Of a stretch of DNA of 64,000 nt, positions 16,746-26,260 are shown in pieces. The notes below the pieces were generated by a model. The model was not told where the DNA came from. It did not search any database and saw only the letters and a list, made by a program, of their open reading frames with translations. Within the stretch, counting starts at the first letter, position 1. Each line of letters opens with the position of its first letter. A program made the position numbers and the translations under genes. The stretch is from Opitutaceae bacterium (GTDB lineage: Bacteria > Verrucomicrobiota > Verrucomicrobiia > Opitutales > Opitutaceae): NCBI GenBank assembly GCA_016795565.1, contig JAEUGW010000013.1:62001-126000 (forward strand), given 5' to 3'.

Positions 16746-18041
16746 TTAGCCGGCCGTGCGGGCCGGGGTTGGGGATGGCCGGGCCCCGGGCAGCTGCCGG
16801 ATGAGCATGCCTGCTTCAACCGCCAGCGCTTCCAAGGCCCCGCTCTGGAACCGGTATCCGCCGTAGAAGATGTGCGCCCAATCGACTTCGTATCCGCCCT
16901 CGGGATAGGCCTCGCGCGTGCACAGGTAGCCCATGTCGCCGTTGGCATAGCCCACTGTGTAGATTTTTCCGAGACCGGTGTCGCGGCGCAGCCAGTCGGT
17001 GAAAACGGAAAAGACCTCCGCGTTGATGCCCACGAGGATCACTCCGCCGAGCTGCACCACGTGCAGTTCGGCCTCGCGGGTATGCGGAGCCTGCCCGCGG
17101 GCCAGCGCGGCGAGCAACTCTTCGCCCCAAGCGTGCACACTGGATCGCACGCGTTGCCCAAAACCATCGTCCGGCACGGTCGCAAGGATGCGGCGGATAT
17201 AGGCGTCAATGCCCGCGGCATCGAGCCAGTCCAGCGGGAGCGACACCACCCGGCGGGTGACAAACAGACCGTCGCCGCCGGCCGTCGCCGTAGCCAAGGC
17301 CGCAACCGCCCGGCCGGCCAACTGCTCCCCCCATTCCTGCATTTGCTCCCAAGCGACATTGATCTGAGGCGGGTTCAGATTGCCACAGGCGCCATTGCTC
17401 ATGATCACCACCGGCCCGCCCGGCAACCGGCGGCTGATCTCCCTGGCCGCCGCCCCGGGCAGATCGGCGCTGACCATGCGGTTGACGTGTCCCAAGGCCA
17501 CCGGATGGATCGCGTGATTCACCACGACGGCGAGAAAGGTGCCGTCTGCGCGCCGAAAGCCGAGCACGGCGACCCGCGGATCCGTGTGCGCCGTCGCCGC
17601 CCCGCGGCGGTGGATCGCGAGCTGACACTCGGTCTCGCCGGTCACCAAGGTGCATGCCGTGCCCTCCCGCATCGCCATCCCGGCGGCCGCTTGCAGCTGC
17701 TCGTCGAGATAGTCCAGATAGCGCGCATCCATCACGCCGGCGTCGCGCAGCGCGATGGTGGCGGGGCCGGAGTGCGTGTGCGTCGCGGTCAGCAGAACCT
17801 GCGGCCCACCCAGGCCCAGGGTCTGCCGGGCCCAGCGGCGGAAACGCGCGACCGTATTCTCGTTCAGCCCGATCAGATCGCAATGCAACCACAGCAGGCG
17901 CTCCGCGCCTTCCCGCAGGTGCAACGCCCGGACATAAAGCGGATCCAGCACCCCGGTGGCGGGCTGGACCCGCAGCGCGAAACCGGACAGCTCCCCGCCG
18001 GGCGGCGGCGTGATCTCCAATTGGGCGACTCCGGCTTTCAT
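16746..18041 (-). CDS. Neutral/alkaline ceramidase-like N-terminal domain hydrolase
   Basis: 431 residues matching the N-terminal catalytic domain of neutral non-lysosomal ceramidases (PF04734 type): GVAQLEITPPPGGELSGF at the start, LLTATHTHSGPATI with zinc-type histidines near residue 92, VVNHAIHPVALGHVNRMVSADLPG near 175-195, and SNGACGNLNPPQ. There is no signal peptide and the C-terminal Ig-like domain of true ceramidases is missing. In sugar loci of this phylum such short proteins are probably amidases or esterases of unknown substrate, not ceramidases (inference). First gene of a - strand operon; a strong operator site lies 33 bp upstream of its ATG. Confidence 0.78.
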   Translation of the reverse strand: MKAGVAQLEITPPPGGELSGFALRVQPATGVLDPLYVRALHLREGAERLLWLHCDLIGLNENTVARFRRWARQTLGLGGPQVLLTATHTHSGPATIALRDAGVMDARYLDYLDEQLQAAAGMAMREGTACTLVTGETECQLAIHRRGAATAHTDPRVAVLGFRRADGTFLAVVVNHAIHPVALGHVNRMVSADLPGAAAREISRRLPGGPVVIMSNGACGNLNPPQINVAWEQMQEWGEQLAGRAVAALATATAGGDGLFVTRRVVSLPLDWLDAAGIDAYIRRILATVPDDGFGQRVRSSVHAWGEELLAALARGQAPHTREAELHVVQLGGVILVGINAEVFSVFTDWLRRDTGLGKIYTVGYANGDMGYLCTREAYPEGGYEVDWAHIFYGGYRFQSGALEALAVEAGMLIRQLPGARPSPTPARTAG

Positions 18042-18074
18042 GCGAGTGGTTCGGGTGGACGCGGGCTCACGGTA

Positions 18075-18090
18075 GTAACTGTCTGGTTAT
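18075..18090. promoter_or_regulatory. Operator site 1, RTAACC-N4-GGTTAY
   Basis: GTAACT-GTCT-GGTTAT matches the locus consensus at 11 of 12 defined positions. It sits 33 bp upstream of the ceramidase-like gene and downstream of the MFS gene stop, so it should serve the operon 18041 to 12200. The same spacing (35 bp) is seen for the site before the acetyl-CoA synthetase gene. Confidence 0.65.
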
Positions 18091-18118
18091 GTTTGTTGGC
18101 GTCAAAGCCGAAATCAGC

Positions 18119-19480
18119 TCAGGGCGCCACGTAGTTTTCCGGCCCCCCCAGCGCGCGGAAGCGCCGGTAAACCACCCAGGTGGCCAGCAGGGTGGCGGCG
18201 GAAAGCAGGGCGGCCCAGTAATACATGTAGCGATAATCGTTGCCCAAACGGTCGAGCATGAGCCCGCAGACCGGTGCGACCAGCATCTGGCTGAGCGAAA
18301 AGCAGATGACGAGCGCGCTGTTCATGGTGGCAAATCGCGCCGTCGGAAACAGGGTCGGTCCGATGGGCAGCATGGTGGTGGCCCACGACCCGCTGAGCGT
18401 GCCCACGATCACCACGGCCAGCCCCAGGGTGCGGGCGTCGTGCACCCAGAAGAAGGCCCAGATCGTCGCGCCCAGCAGCAGGACCAGCGTCACGAGGTTG
18501 ACCCGCAGCGCGTGGAAGCGATCCACCAGCCAGCCGAGCGGGTAGGCCTGCACGACCGAGAGCAGCAGCTGGGCGGTGAGATATTTGCCGAGTGTGCCGA
18601 GATCCAGGCCGACCGTGGGCGCGTAGGCGTAGACGAAGAGGCTGATCGGCCAGGTGATGGTGTAGCCGAGGGCGATGGCCAGGAAGATCCAGCGATAGTA
18701 GGAGTGCGAGAAACACTCCCGCAGGTAGGTGCGGACGACCCACTCGCGCCGCTCCGGCGGCGGCGCGGGCGGCGGGTATTCGCCCTCCTTCACGCGCCAG
18801 CACATGAGCGAGAAGCTGAGTGCATATACGCACGCGATGCCCAGGAAGATCTGGAAATAGTATTCCTCGACATGGCCGAGGAGCATGGCCGTGAAGGTGA
18901 TGTTGCCGAGCAGACCGACCACGCGAAACATGGCGTAGAATCGCCCGATGACGCCCTGCGGCACGACATCGGTGATGAGCCCGTGAAACAGGCAGGAGCA
19001 GATCACGCTGGAGAACTCGAACACGAACCAGAAGAATCCCAGACACACGACGATGAGCGGGCCATAGCCCGGCGAGGATGCGCCAAGGAAGCGGTGCAGC
19101 CAGTCGCCGAGCACAGGACTGAACGCCAGCCCGAGCATGGCGACGCAGGCGACGGGCACCGTGACAGCAAGAAACGGGATGCGCCGGCCCCAACGGCCCC
19201 GGTGCCGGTCGCTGCGATAGCCGACGATTGGCACCAGGATGAGCGACATCGCCTGCGGCATGCTGGAGACAAGGAGAGCGAGCACGAGATCAGACGCGCC
19301 GAATTTCTTCAGCATGATCTGCAACGTGGGCTGCACCGCGCGCTCCTTGAGGAAAAAGCCGAAGTCTCCCCAGAGCAGCCACACGAAGAGAGCGAGCAAC
19401 GCGCCGGTCGTGTAGGTGAGCGTGCCCGCACGCCAGGATGGCGGCGGGGCGTCAGACGGAGTGGAGGAAGCGAGAGACAT
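18119..19480 (-). CDS. MFS transporter (sugar:cation symporter type)
   Basis: 453 residues from the ATG at 19480, with 12 predicted hydrophobic segments. Conserved major-facilitator features include GYRSDRHRGRWGRRIPFL in the loop after helix 2-3, typical of the GPH/SLC45-like branch, and a shorter GWLVDRFHAL in the second half. It should import a mono- or oligosaccharide released by the locus enzymes. It lies between the TonB receptor terminator and operator site 1; no operator copy is visible in front of it. Confidence 0.82.
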   Translation of the reverse strand: MSLASSTPSDAPPPSWRAGTLTYTTGALLALFVWLLWGDFGFFLKERAVQPTLQIMLKKFGASDLVLALLVSSMPQAMSLILVPIVGYRSDRHRGRWGRRIPFLAVTVPVACVAMLGLAFSPVLGDWLHRFLGASSPGYGPLIVVCLGFFWFVFEFSSVICSCLFHGLITDVVPQGVIGRFYAMFRVVGLLGNITFTAMLLGHVEEYYFQIFLGIACVYALSFSLMCWRVKEGEYPPPAPPPERREWVVRTYLRECFSHSYYRWIFLAIALGYTITWPISLFVYAYAPTVGLDLGTLGKYLTAQLLLSVVQAYPLGWLVDRFHALRVNLVTLVLLLGATIWAFFWVHDARTLGLAVVIVGTLSGSWATTMLPIGPTLFPTARFATMNSALVICFSLSQMLVAPVCGLMLDRLGNDYRYMYYWAALLSAATLLATWVVYRRFRALGGPENYVAP

Positions 19481-19550
19481 GAGGATACGGTTCGCGTCGA
19501 CTGGCCGCGAGTGTGGTTTCACCCGCTGCCGATACAACGCCCGAAAGAAA

Positions 19551-19577
19551 AACCCGGCGGGAGTCTCCCGCCGGGTT
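19551..19577 (-). terminator. Rho-independent terminator after the TonB receptor gene
   Basis: A perfect 12-bp inverted repeat (AACCCGGCGGGA / TCCCGCCGGGTT) with a 3-nt loop, followed on the - strand by a T-rich run (TTTTCTTTC). It lies 42 bp beyond the receptor stop and separates that gene from the MFS gene. Confidence 0.8.
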
Positions 19578-19618
19578 AATGACACCTAACAAACCAAGAC
19601 GAAAGCCGTGGCGCCACC

Positions 19619-22609
19619 TCAGAAACGGACGTTCACACCGGCACTGAAGCTCGTGCCCTGCGTGAGGGTGAAGTTCTCGCGGCCGGCCGTGTTGTAAGTC
19701 GAGGTCGGTTCATCAAACATGTTGTAGATGTCGAGATAGACGTCGAACCGCGGGCTGATCCGATAGAGCGTCTTTAGGTCGATCATCATGCGCTCACCCC
19801 GGTAGCCGATGTTGCTCTCGTTGGCCACGTTGCCCGCCGGCGTGGTGAGGATGAACTTGCTCCGGTAGTTCGCCATGAGGCGGACCTGAAACTTGGCATC
19901 GACATACGACAGGCCAAAGTTGCCGCTGCGCGGCACGAGGCCCGGCAGCGTGCTGAAGACCGCGGTGTTGGCGGCGTTCGGTGTGAAGTTGCCCTCCGCC
20001 TCAAGCCAGGTGTAGTTCGCAAAGGCGCCGAGGCCGCGCAGGAAGCCGGGCAGGAAGGTGAACTGCTGGGCGTAATCGATATTGAAGCCCTTGATCTCGC
20101 CTTCGCCGATATTCTCAACCCGACTGAGAACATAGCCCGCAAACTGCCCGTCGAAACCGTTGTCGTTCCCCGAGCCCACCGTGCTTGTAAAGGTGGTGAA
20201 GTAGTTCGAGGTCTTCTTGAGGAACCCGCCGACCGTGAACTTGCCGATGGGCTCGAAGTATTTCTCGACCGAGACCTCGAAATTGTTCGACTCGTAGGGT
20301 TTCAGATTGGGATTGCCCTGGGATACGGTGGGCGTGGACGCCGTCGGATTGACCGTCGTGATCGCCAGGGTCTGCGCGATCGGCGGGCGCGTGATGGATT
20401 TGTTGTAGCTGGCGCGATAGACCATGCCGCCCGGGCCGTAGTAATTGAGGTGCAGGCCGGGGAAGACATTGTCGTAGCTGCCCGATGTGCTGATCGGCGT
20501 GTATTTGGCGCGCACGCGCGCCAGGTTCTCGGCCCGCGTCAGGAGGGCGTTGAAGTTATACTGCGGGTCAACATTGTTCGCGTAGCCGTGGGACTCCGTA
20601 TCGGTCTTCTCCATGCGAACACCAGCGAGCACGGTGAGCCGACCGATCCGGGCCTGAGCCTGGAGATAGCCGGCGGAGATGGTCTCCTTGAATTCGGCGT
20701 CGGCTGCGGTGGAGAGACTATAGTTGTTGTAGGCGTCCGCGTCGGTAAGCGTCAGGAAGGGGCTGCTCAGGATGTCCGTGCTGCCGCCTTGACCGGGATA
20801 AGCCAGGAAGGGGAATGGACCGTAGCGACCACCAACCTGACGATAGCGTGATCCGAGGTAGTTGGCGATTCCCGGCCCGCCGCTCCACCCGGTGCGGTTT
20901 TCCCAGTCGCGATATTGGTCCTGCTTGTTTACAGAGCGCTTGACGCCGACCTGAAGGGAGACCGGAACGCTCCAGCTCATCTCCTTCTTGAAATCAACCT
21001 TGGCGTTGGTCAGCTCGCTCGGGGACCACCAGTGGATGTGCTGGTTCAAGCGGACCGTGTAGCTGGCGGGATCCGTAAACGACGCACCCGCGGTCTGGGT
21101 GAAGATGGGATGATCCTTGTCCGGGCCGTAGTTGAGGCTCCATCCCAGGCCGCCGGGCGCCACAGCCTGCGTGTCAGCCAGGCCCGTGTTGTAGTTGGGA
21201 TAGATGATGTCCGCATAGGAGTAGAACAGGCTGGCATCGAGCTGGGCGGTGCCGTCCATCAGTTTGAGCGAGATGCCGGGATTGATGCTGTAGTTGACGG
21301 AGTTCTTCTCGAACAACGCACTCCAAGCCTCGGCGTAGGACCCGGCATGCGGCACCACCTCGGACAAGGTCGAGGTGGAGGCCGGCGTAAAGGAACTTGC
21401 CGCCGCGTTCGCCCGGATGTCCCAACGATAGAAGCGTTGATCCTGATCGTTGGAGGTGTAGGCAGTGCGGACGTAGATGAAACCGTTCGGCAACTTGTAG
21501 TCGACATTCAGCGAGTAGCTCTGGGCGAGCGCATCGTAGAAGAAGTCGCCGCTGCCAAAGGAACGGGTGAGCGGGGCGGCGGTGGGTGAGGAGAAATACA
21601 GCGCGCCGGGCCCGATGAAGGTCTGCCCGGATCCGAACTCATCCTGCGTGGTCGCAGAGAGGCGCCGACTGGCGTTGATTGCGACCCCCAGGTTGTTCTT
21701 GCCGCCAAACACGCTCAACGTGTCGGAGTAGCTCAAGGCGAAGAGGTCCGGGTTCAGATTGAATTCATCCTGGAACGGGTTCTCACCGGATTCGCGCGTG
21801 CGCCACATGGTGCCGAGCGTCAGGTTGATGCGGCGGCCCGGCGTGTCGAAGGATCGCTTGCTGATCAGATTGACGAAGCCGGCGATGGAGTTGGCGTCAT
21901 CCTGGGGCCGCGGCGCCTTGATCAACTCGATCGACTGCAGGTTGGCCGTGCCCATCTGCTCGATCTGATAGTCACGGGAAGCGCCCGTGCCTCGCGCGCT
22001 GGCGACCTGCTGGCCATCGACCTGCAGCACCGAATATTCCGGGCTCATGCCGCGAATATAGACACCGCGGACTTCGCTGCCGATGATCTCGGTGGTGACC
22101 TCGGAGAGACGCTGGACCAGTTCGCCCGGGTTGGCCGAGGGATTGCCAAAAGCGTCAAGCGCACTGACCACCTTGGAGTTGGGCGCCTGCTTCTGCTGCT
22201 GAATGGCGAGCGCCTGGCCTTCTTTGATGCCCTTCACGACCACGCGATCGAGTTCGTAGTAGCCGGCGGTGAGCGAAACGTCCTGCGCCACGGTCGCTCC
22301 CGCGGCCACCGTCACGGATTTTTCCACCGTGTCCAGGCCGGTGTAGGACACCACGAGCGACTGGTCGCCTGCGGGCACATCCCTCAGCCGGAAGGATCCG
22401 TCGCGGTCCGTGGTGGCGGTGAGGTTCGTGCCCTTGACCGTCACCGCCGCCGACCAGAGGGGCTCCTTGGTGCCGGCGTTGGTGACATGGCCGGTGACAA
22501 TGCCTGTGGAGGCCGGCAGCGCCGAGGCGAACGCGGCAGCGAAAGCGAGACTGACAAGCGAACGAAGGCGCCAGAGCGCGCCCCGGGAGGGAGGTGATTT
22601 CAGGTTCAT
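19619..22609 (-). CDS. TonB-dependent receptor with carboxypeptidase-like N-terminal domain
   Basis: 996 residues. After a signal peptide (about 1-33) comes a CarboxypepD_reg-like domain (about 36-115; GIVTGHVTNAGTKEPL, TDRDGSFRLRDVPAGDQSLVV), then the plug domain (about 145-255; VQRLSEVTTEIIGSEVRGVY, LQVDGQQVA, IELIKAPRPQDDANSIAG) and the beta-barrel ending in the terminal Phe expected of outer-membrane proteins (GVNVRF). It imports a large substrate, probably an oligosaccharide of the locus, across the outer membrane. Followed by a clear terminator. The 266-bp divergent region to the Gfo/Idh gene holds one strong and one weak operator site. Confidence 0.93.
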   Translation of the reverse strand: MNLKSPPSRGALWRLRSLVSLAFAAAFASALPASTGIVTGHVTNAGTKEPLWSAAVTVKGTNLTATTDRDGSFRLRDVPAGDQSLVVSYTGLDTVEKSVTVAAGATVAQDVSLTAGYYELDRVVVKGIKEGQALAIQQQKQAPNSKVVSALDAFGNPSANPGELVQRLSEVTTEIIGSEVRGVYIRGMSPEYSVLQVDGQQVASARGTGASRDYQIEQMGTANLQSIELIKAPRPQDDANSIAGFVNLISKRSFDTPGRRINLTLGTMWRTRESGENPFQDEFNLNPDLFALSYSDTLSVFGGKNNLGVAINASRRLSATTQDEFGSGQTFIGPGALYFSSPTAAPLTRSFGSGDFFYDALAQSYSLNVDYKLPNGFIYVRTAYTSNDQDQRFYRWDIRANAAASSFTPASTSTLSEVVPHAGSYAEAWSALFEKNSVNYSINPGISLKLMDGTAQLDASLFYSYADIIYPNYNTGLADTQAVAPGGLGWSLNYGPDKDHPIFTQTAGASFTDPASYTVRLNQHIHWWSPSELTNAKVDFKKEMSWSVPVSLQVGVKRSVNKQDQYRDWENRTGWSGGPGIANYLGSRYRQVGGRYGPFPFLAYPGQGGSTDILSSPFLTLTDADAYNNYSLSTAADAEFKETISAGYLQAQARIGRLTVLAGVRMEKTDTESHGYANNVDPQYNFNALLTRAENLARVRAKYTPISTSGSYDNVFPGLHLNYYGPGGMVYRASYNKSITRPPIAQTLAITTVNPTASTPTVSQGNPNLKPYESNNFEVSVEKYFEPIGKFTVGGFLKKTSNYFTTFTSTVGSGNDNGFDGQFAGYVLSRVENIGEGEIKGFNIDYAQQFTFLPGFLRGLGAFANYTWLEAEGNFTPNAANTAVFSTLPGLVPRSGNFGLSYVDAKFQVRLMANYRSKFILTTPAGNVANESNIGYRGERMMIDLKTLYRISPRFDVYLDIYNMFDEPTSTYNTAGRENFTLTQGTSFSAGVNVRF

Positions 22610-22774
22610 ACGACGCTTACGGGTTATGGGTTGGGATAAAGCATGACAGAAACTCCGTTCAGGCCCGCCGCGCCGTGCCTGGGGCAGAAAAGCGCCTCAG
22701 GCAGCAGAGACGCAGCGGGCGGGAGCGAAACCATGCCGGAGGGTGGCACGAATTCCGGGAGACATGCAAGTCTT

Positions 22775-22790
22775 TTATCTAACTAGTTAC
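22775..22790. promoter_or_regulatory. Weak operator-like palindrome between TonB receptor and Gfo/Idh
   Basis: TTATCT-AACT-AGTTAC aligns to the locus consensus with four mismatches; it also contains a perfect TAAC-TA-GTTA palindrome at 22780-22789. It lies 166 bp upstream of the TonB receptor ATG in an AT-rich patch. A role in receptor control is plausible but weakly supported. Confidence 0.3.
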
Positions 22791-22856
22791 TTATTATTTT
22801 TCCGTCCTCCGGCCGAAAACACCCCGCGCGCGGTTCGGAGCTTGCTCCCGTGTTTT

Positions 22857-22872
22857 GTAACCATAGCGTTAC
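22857..22872. promoter_or_regulatory. Operator site 2, RTAACC-N4-GGTTAY
   Basis: GTAACC-ATAG-CGTTAC has one mismatch to the consensus. It ends only 3 bp before the ATG of the Gfo/Idh gene at 22876, taking the place where a Shine-Dalgarno would be. Confidence 0.65.
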
Positions 22873-22875
22873 TTC

Positions 22876-24138
22876 ATGCCTTCATCGCCCGCCCCCCTCA
22901 CCCTCGCCGTGCTCGGCGGCGGCAACCGCGCCCAGCTCTTCTTCAGTCTCGCCGCGGCAAACCCCGGCGCCTACCGGCTCGTGGCCGGCGCCGACCGGCA
23001 TGCCGAGCGCCGCGCCCGGCTGCGCGCGCTGGCGGGCGGGCCCGGGTTCCAGGAATTTGCCACCGCCGAGGCCCTGCTCGCCGCGCCGAAGCTGGCCGAC
23101 GTGCTGATTGTCGGCACGCAGGATGCCGCCCATTTCGCGCACGCCCTCGCCGGACTGCAGGCAGGCTATGATCTCCTGCTCGAAAAACCCATCGCCACGA
23201 CCCCGCGCGAGGTGCTCAAGCTGGCCCGCACGGCCCGGGAACTCGGCCGACGTGTGCTGGTCTGCCACGTGCTGCGTTATACGGGTTTCTACCGCCGGGT
23301 GCAGGAATTGCTCGCCCAAGGAGCCATTGGCGACCTTGTTTCGTTTGAGGCCACTCAAGGCCTCGACCAGTGGCATCACGCGCATTCCTATGTGCGGGGA
23401 CACTGGGGTGTCGCGGAAAACTCCACCCCGCTCACCGTGGCCAACTCCTGCCACGACCTCGATATCCTGTCATGGTTGGTTGAGGCGCCTTGCACCACCG
23501 TCGCCAGCTTCGGCGGACTGCAGCACTTCAACGCCGCGCACGCCCCGGCCGGCGCCCCGGCCCGCTGCACGGATGGCTGCCCAGCCGCCAGCACCTGCTC
23601 CTATGATGCCCGGCGCTACCTGTCCGACCGGAAGAACTGGCTTGGCACCGTGTTTGACGGCGCCGCGACCGCCACTGACGCCGAGATCACCGCCTGGCTC
23701 AGCACCAGCAAATGGGGCCGCTGCGCCTACCGCTGCGACAACACCACCGTCGACCACCAGACCGTGGCGCTCCAATTCGCCAACGGCGTCACCGGCAGCT
23801 TCACGGTCACCGCCTTCAGTCAGGGCCGCGACCTCGCGCTCTTTGGCAGCCGCGGCCGCCTGCTGGCCGGCCGGCGCACCCAACTCACGGCTGGTTGCGA
23901 CATTCTCGTGGAGACCTTTGCCTCCGGACAAGTCGAACGCATCACCCTTCCGACCGGGGATGACGCGGACGAGGCGCTGATGCGCGCCATGCCTGATGAA
24001 CTGCGCAAGCCGAACCCCGCCGAGATGCTCACCTCGCTCGAGCGCTCGGTCGAGAGTCACCTGATGGGCTTCGCGGCGGAAGAATCGCGCCGCACCGGCC
24101 GCGCCATAAACCTCGCCGACTACGGCTCGCGCGAGTGA
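22876..24138 (+). CDS. Gfo/Idh/MocA-family NAD(P) oxidoreductase
   Basis: 420 residues, cytoplasmic. N-terminal Rossmann domain starts LTLAVLGGGNRAQLFFSLA, with DVLIVGTQDAAHFAHALAGL and the family EKPIATT motif near residue 107 (catalytic Lys of EKP). The C-terminal half is the substrate domain, with HSYVRGHWGVAENSTPLTVANSCHDLDILSWL, where the HD pair is the usual active-site region, and a Cys-rich insert (ARCTDGCPAASTCSYDARRYL) common in one subgroup. Oxidises or reduces a sugar or cyclitol hydroxyl. Divergent from the TonB receptor gene and convergent with GH20. Confidence 0.85.
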   Translation: MPSSPAPLTLAVLGGGNRAQLFFSLAAANPGAYRLVAGADRHAERRARLRALAGGPGFQEFATAEALLAAPKLADVLIVGTQDAAHFAHALAGLQAGYDLLLEKPIATTPREVLKLARTARELGRRVLVCHVLRYTGFYRRVQELLAQGAIGDLVSFEATQGLDQWHHAHSYVRGHWGVAENSTPLTVANSCHDLDILSWLVEAPCTTVASFGGLQHFNAAHAPAGAPARCTDGCPAASTCSYDARRYLSDRKNWLGTVFDGAATATDAEITAWLSTSKWGRCAYRCDNTTVDHQTVALQFANGVTGSFTVTAFSQGRDLALFGSRGRLLAGRRTQLTAGCDILVETFASGQVERITLPTGDDADEALMRAMPDELRKPNPAEMLTSLERSVESHLMGFAAEESRRTGRAINLADYGSRE

Positions 24139-24157
24139 CGGGCGACGGTATTCCGGC

Positions 24158-26260
24158 TCAGAGCCACTGCTCGTAGACGGGCGCCGCAGCCAATCCCCGG
24201 ATTCTGGCAGCGGCCAGCAACTCGGTCGCCCATGCGGCCCGGGCCTTCACCCCTGACGGCCGTGGCAGCGAAGCGGCTGTCACCAACAGTTTGAGGGGAC
24301 GCTCGAGGGGCAGCTCAACATGTCCCAGCGGCCGGCATATCTGGTCGATGGTCGCGAGGTTCCGTTGGCGCCACGCGCGGGTGCCCGTGTGCCGCGTCAG
24401 CAGCAGGTCCAAGGCCCGCAGGCCGATGTCACAGGCTTGGCCCAGCACCTTGGCGGCCGGGATGATCTCATGACTGCGCCCCGAGGCGGTCAGCAAGGCC
24501 GGGAGGGCCTTCGCCGCAGTCCGCCACGCCGTCATTTTTCCGATCAGGCGTTCGATGTCCGCAACTTTGGGTCGGTCATGCAGCAATGTCTCCACCGCGG
24601 CACCAAAGCCCCGCGCCTCGTCGCTTTCCACGCGGAGGAAATCCGCGAAGCCCGTCAACGGCTGGAACTGATTGGCGTCGGCCTGCGCCAGATTGCGGCC
24701 GTAATTCTTTACCGGCTCGAACAGCGCCGCCACGGTTTGCAATGCCGCCACCGTGGAGGCGCCGGCGGTATCACCGGCAAAACGGCGAAGCATTGCGTCG
24801 CGGTTTTTCTCGTGCAGCAGGCCGAGGTCTTCGAGCCGCGCGCTGAAGCCCGGCAACCGTGCATAGAGCCGGCCGACATCGCGCACCTCGCGAGGTGACC
24901 AGAGCCGCTCCGCCACGGCGGCGGCGCGCGGCCAAAGGGCACCGTCGAGGCGCTCCGCGGAAGTCCACTCGGTCCACATCGCCGCCTCGCCGCCCAGAAT
25001 CAGCTTCTGCTGGTCGGGCGTCAGCGTCGTGCCGGCCGGCACGGGATCCACCTCATAGTGCCTCGCCGCCGGCCACCACAGATCCAGGTAGTAGCCGTTC
25101 GAGAGCAACGCCGCGCACCCCATCTTGGTTGCCTCATCCAGCCCGGCCACGCCGCGCCACGACTGCACCAGGGTCCCCGCCGACAGCCGCGGATGCAGCA
25201 CCTCATCCCAGCCCGCCATGTGCCGGCCAAGTCGCCCCAGGATTTCGCTGACGCGCTGGTTGAAATAGGCCTGTAGCCCGCGGTTGTCCCCGAGATTGTG
25301 CTGCCGGATGAAGCGCTGGATCCGCTCGTTCCCGCTCCAATGCGCGGCCTTCACCTCATCGCCGCCGATATGCACGCAGGTATCGGGGAATATTTCGGCC
25401 ATCTCGCCGAGGAATCCCGCCAACAGCACATAGACCTGCTCATTGGTCGGATCCAGCGCGGCCTCCGCAACCCCCCAATGGCGCCGGATTGCGTAGGGCC
25501 CGGGCGCGCTGCCCAACTCGGGATGACCCACGAGCCAGCTGGTGGTGTGGCCGGGAACATCAAATTCCGGCACCACGCGGATGCCGCGATCAGCCGCGAA
25601 CCTGACGAGTTCCCGGATCTCCTCCTGTCTGAAGTATTCCCCGTCGGAACCCAGCTCATGCAGACGCGGATAAAGGCGCGACTCGATCCTGAAGCCCTGA
25701 TCCTCGGTCAAATGCAGGTGCAGCACATTGAGCTTGGCCAGAGCCATCGCCTCCAACTGGCGCTTCAGTGACTCCAGCGGCTGCCAGTGCCGGCAAACAT
25801 CAATGAGCACGCCGCGCCAAGGAAACCGCGGTCGGTCCGCGATCGCCAAGGCGGGCAGAAACCAGCCGCGCGGGCCGGCATGCAGGCACTGTTCGAGCGT
25901 GGCCAGGCCGCGCAGCACGCCCCAGGTGGTCTGCGCCTCAAGCCGGACTTCGCGCGAACTCACTGTGAGCCGGTATGATTCGTCATCGCCCAGGGAGGGA
26001 AATTCCGCGGCGGTGGCATGGGCCCGCAGCTGCACGCCAGGCTTGTGCCCCCGGCCGAGCACGAGGCCGGTGCGCGCCTCCCAGCGGCGCAGCATCCGCT
26101 GCAACGCCGCTTGGACGCGTGGCTCGCCGTCGATGGTGAAGGCTGTTTCCGCCGAGAGAGGAAAGCGTCCGCGACCACTCCGTAGCTCCGCCGGCACAGG
26201 CAGGATCGGCGGCAAACCGGACAGAGCGCGCGGACCAGGACGCATAGGTTGGTCAGACAT
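24158..26260 (-). CDS. Beta-N-acetylhexosaminidase, GH20
   Basis: 700 residues. An N-terminal GH20b-like domain (about 20-140) is followed by the TIM barrel (about 145-480) with HLHLTEDQGFRIE at 181-193, VVPEFDVPGHTTSWL at 229-243 and the catalytic Asp-Glu pair D301-E302 in CVHIGGDEV. A helical C-terminal extension (about 490-700) follows. Removes terminal beta-linked GlcNAc or GalNAc by substrate-assisted catalysis. No clear signal peptide is seen at this start, so it may act in the cytoplasm on imported oligosaccharides. The ATG overlaps the acetyl-CoA synthetase stop by eight bases, indicating translational coupling. Confidence 0.9.
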   Translation of the reverse strand: MSDQPMRPGPRALSGLPPILPVPAELRSGRGRFPLSAETAFTIDGEPRVQAALQRMLRRWEARTGLVLGRGHKPGVQLRAHATAAEFPSLGDDESYRLTVSSREVRLEAQTTWGVLRGLATLEQCLHAGPRGWFLPALAIADRPRFPWRGVLIDVCRHWQPLESLKRQLEAMALAKLNVLHLHLTEDQGFRIESRLYPRLHELGSDGEYFRQEEIRELVRFAADRGIRVVPEFDVPGHTTSWLVGHPELGSAPGPYAIRRHWGVAEAALDPTNEQVYVLLAGFLGEMAEIFPDTCVHIGGDEVKAAHWSGNERIQRFIRQHNLGDNRGLQAYFNQRVSEILGRLGRHMAGWDEVLHPRLSAGTLVQSWRGVAGLDEATKMGCAALLSNGYYLDLWWPAARHYEVDPVPAGTTLTPDQQKLILGGEAAMWTEWTSAERLDGALWPRAAAVAERLWSPREVRDVGRLYARLPGFSARLEDLGLLHEKNRDAMLRRFAGDTAGASTVAALQTVAALFEPVKNYGRNLAQADANQFQPLTGFADFLRVESDEARGFGAAVETLLHDRPKVADIERLIGKMTAWRTAAKALPALLTASGRSHEIIPAAKVLGQACDIGLRALDLLLTRHTGTRAWRQRNLATIDQICRPLGHVELPLERPLKLLVTAASLPRPSGVKARAAWATELLAAARIRGLAAAPVYEQWL